7,030 bases of DNA, taken from NCBI GenBank assembly GCA_903885895.1, contig CAISKC010000059.1, positions 1-7,030 of the forward strand. The letters are read 5' to 3'. Both the position numbers and the translations under genes were made by a program. Position 1 is the stretch's first letter. Each line of letters opens with the position of its first letter. The notes below the pieces were generated by a model. The model was not told the origin of the DNA. It made no database searches and was given only the letters and a program-made list of their open reading frames with translations. This stretch comes from an uncultured Legionella sp. (GTDB taxonomy: Bacteria; Pseudomonadota; Gammaproteobacteria; Legionellales; Legionellaceae). Shown here one piece after another: positions 6,863 through 7,030 of the stretch.

Positions 6863-6890
6863 AAGCCGACCGCATTACTGCGATCAGCTT
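6863..6890. other. Second hairpin (imperfect inverted repeat) upstream of the integrase-like ORF
   Basis: Arms 6863-6874 and 6879-6890 pair at 10 of 12 positions around a TTAC loop; both mismatches are C/A. It lies between the first hairpin and the TATAAT box. The role is unknown: it may be a leader structure or the end of a mobile element. Confidence 0.45.
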
Positions 6891-6925
6891 GTGTGTGGCG
6901 AATTCCTGATTTCAACTATTTGTAG

Positions 6926-6931
6926 TATAAT
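6926..6931 (+). promoter_or_regulatory. Candidate -10 box (TATAAT) for the integrase-like ORF
   Basis: A perfect TATAAT occurs only 7 bases before the ATG at 6939, in a locally AT-rich stretch. No convincing -35 is seen at normal spacing (TTCCTG at 6903) and there is no TG extension. If used, transcription would start at about the ATG and give a leaderless or nearly leaderless message. Confidence 0.35.
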
Positions 6932-6938
6932 AGCCGAT

Positions 6939-7030
6939 ATGAAGAAACTAATAACATACATATCAAGTTGTATCGTCCTATGGCTGAGATTACTCTCACC
7001 TGGAGGTGTGCGCGCAATCGTTGCTGAAAA
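6939..7030 (+). CDS. Start of a probable integrase/transposase-like protein (3'-truncated by window edge)
   Basis: Thirty complete codons are visible: an ATG, a basic and hydrophobic N-terminus (MKKLITYISSCIVLWLRLL), then SPGGVRAIVAE. The LLxPGGxRAxxAE segment recalls the N-terminus of a group of rve/DDE-type integrase proteins found in proteobacterial insertion elements, where it continues as ENLxLRxQL. That match is from memory of the family and the catalytic core lies outside the window. No Shine-Dalgarno precedes the ATG. The frame is open upstream to 6816 and a GTG occurs at 6891, so an earlier start is possible but without visible support. A small hydrophobic or membrane protein is the alternative reading. 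Confidence 0.5.
   Translation, partial: MKKLITYISSCIVLWLRLLSPGGVRAIVAE

Overview
The window reads as a piece of a moderately AT-rich bacterial genome. It holds a tightly packed polycistronic run on the + strand, with Shine-Dalgarno-like motifs and no introns. The protein repertoire (HEAT, LRR and TPR solenoids, a STAND NTPase, and a eukaryotic-style C-terminal CaaX box) is typical of a host-associated gammaproteobacterium of the Legionella/Coxiella/Berkiella sort. That placement is inferred from style, not from a marker gene.

Layout. (1) 1-1280: the 3' part of a HEAT-repeat gene whose start lies before the window; its C-terminus carries a coiled coil. (2) 1302-3608: a 768-residue protein with an N-terminal leucine-rich-repeat region, a long central coiled coil and a C-terminal helical region of about 340 residues that I cannot assign. 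(3) 3624-6797: a 1057-residue protein with a short N-terminal coiled coil, an NB-ARC-type STAND NTPase core, twelve 44-residue TPR units and a flexible tail ending in CCSIM, a canonical farnesyltransferase-type CaaX box. The gaps between the three genes are 21 and 15 bases, each with a plausible ribosome binding site, so they very probably form one operon. (4) 6798-6938: noncoding DNA with two clear hairpins and a TATAAT box. (5) 6939-7030: the first 30 codons of an ORF cut by the window edge that resembles the start of an integrase/transposase.

How the genes may work together. Each of the three operon proteins pairs a different solenoid-repeat class (HEAT, LRR, TPR) with a coiled-coil segment. 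The segments in genes 1 and 2 align without gaps over 47 residues (17 identical by hand count), and gene 3 has a weaker relative at its N-terminus. The simplest reading is a family of co-expressed proteins that assemble through a common coiled coil. The STAND protein would be the nucleotide-dependent switch, and its CaaX tail would be a membrane anchor used only inside a eukaryotic host. A secreted effector set is favoured by the CaaX box. An NLR-like antiphage system is the main alternative.
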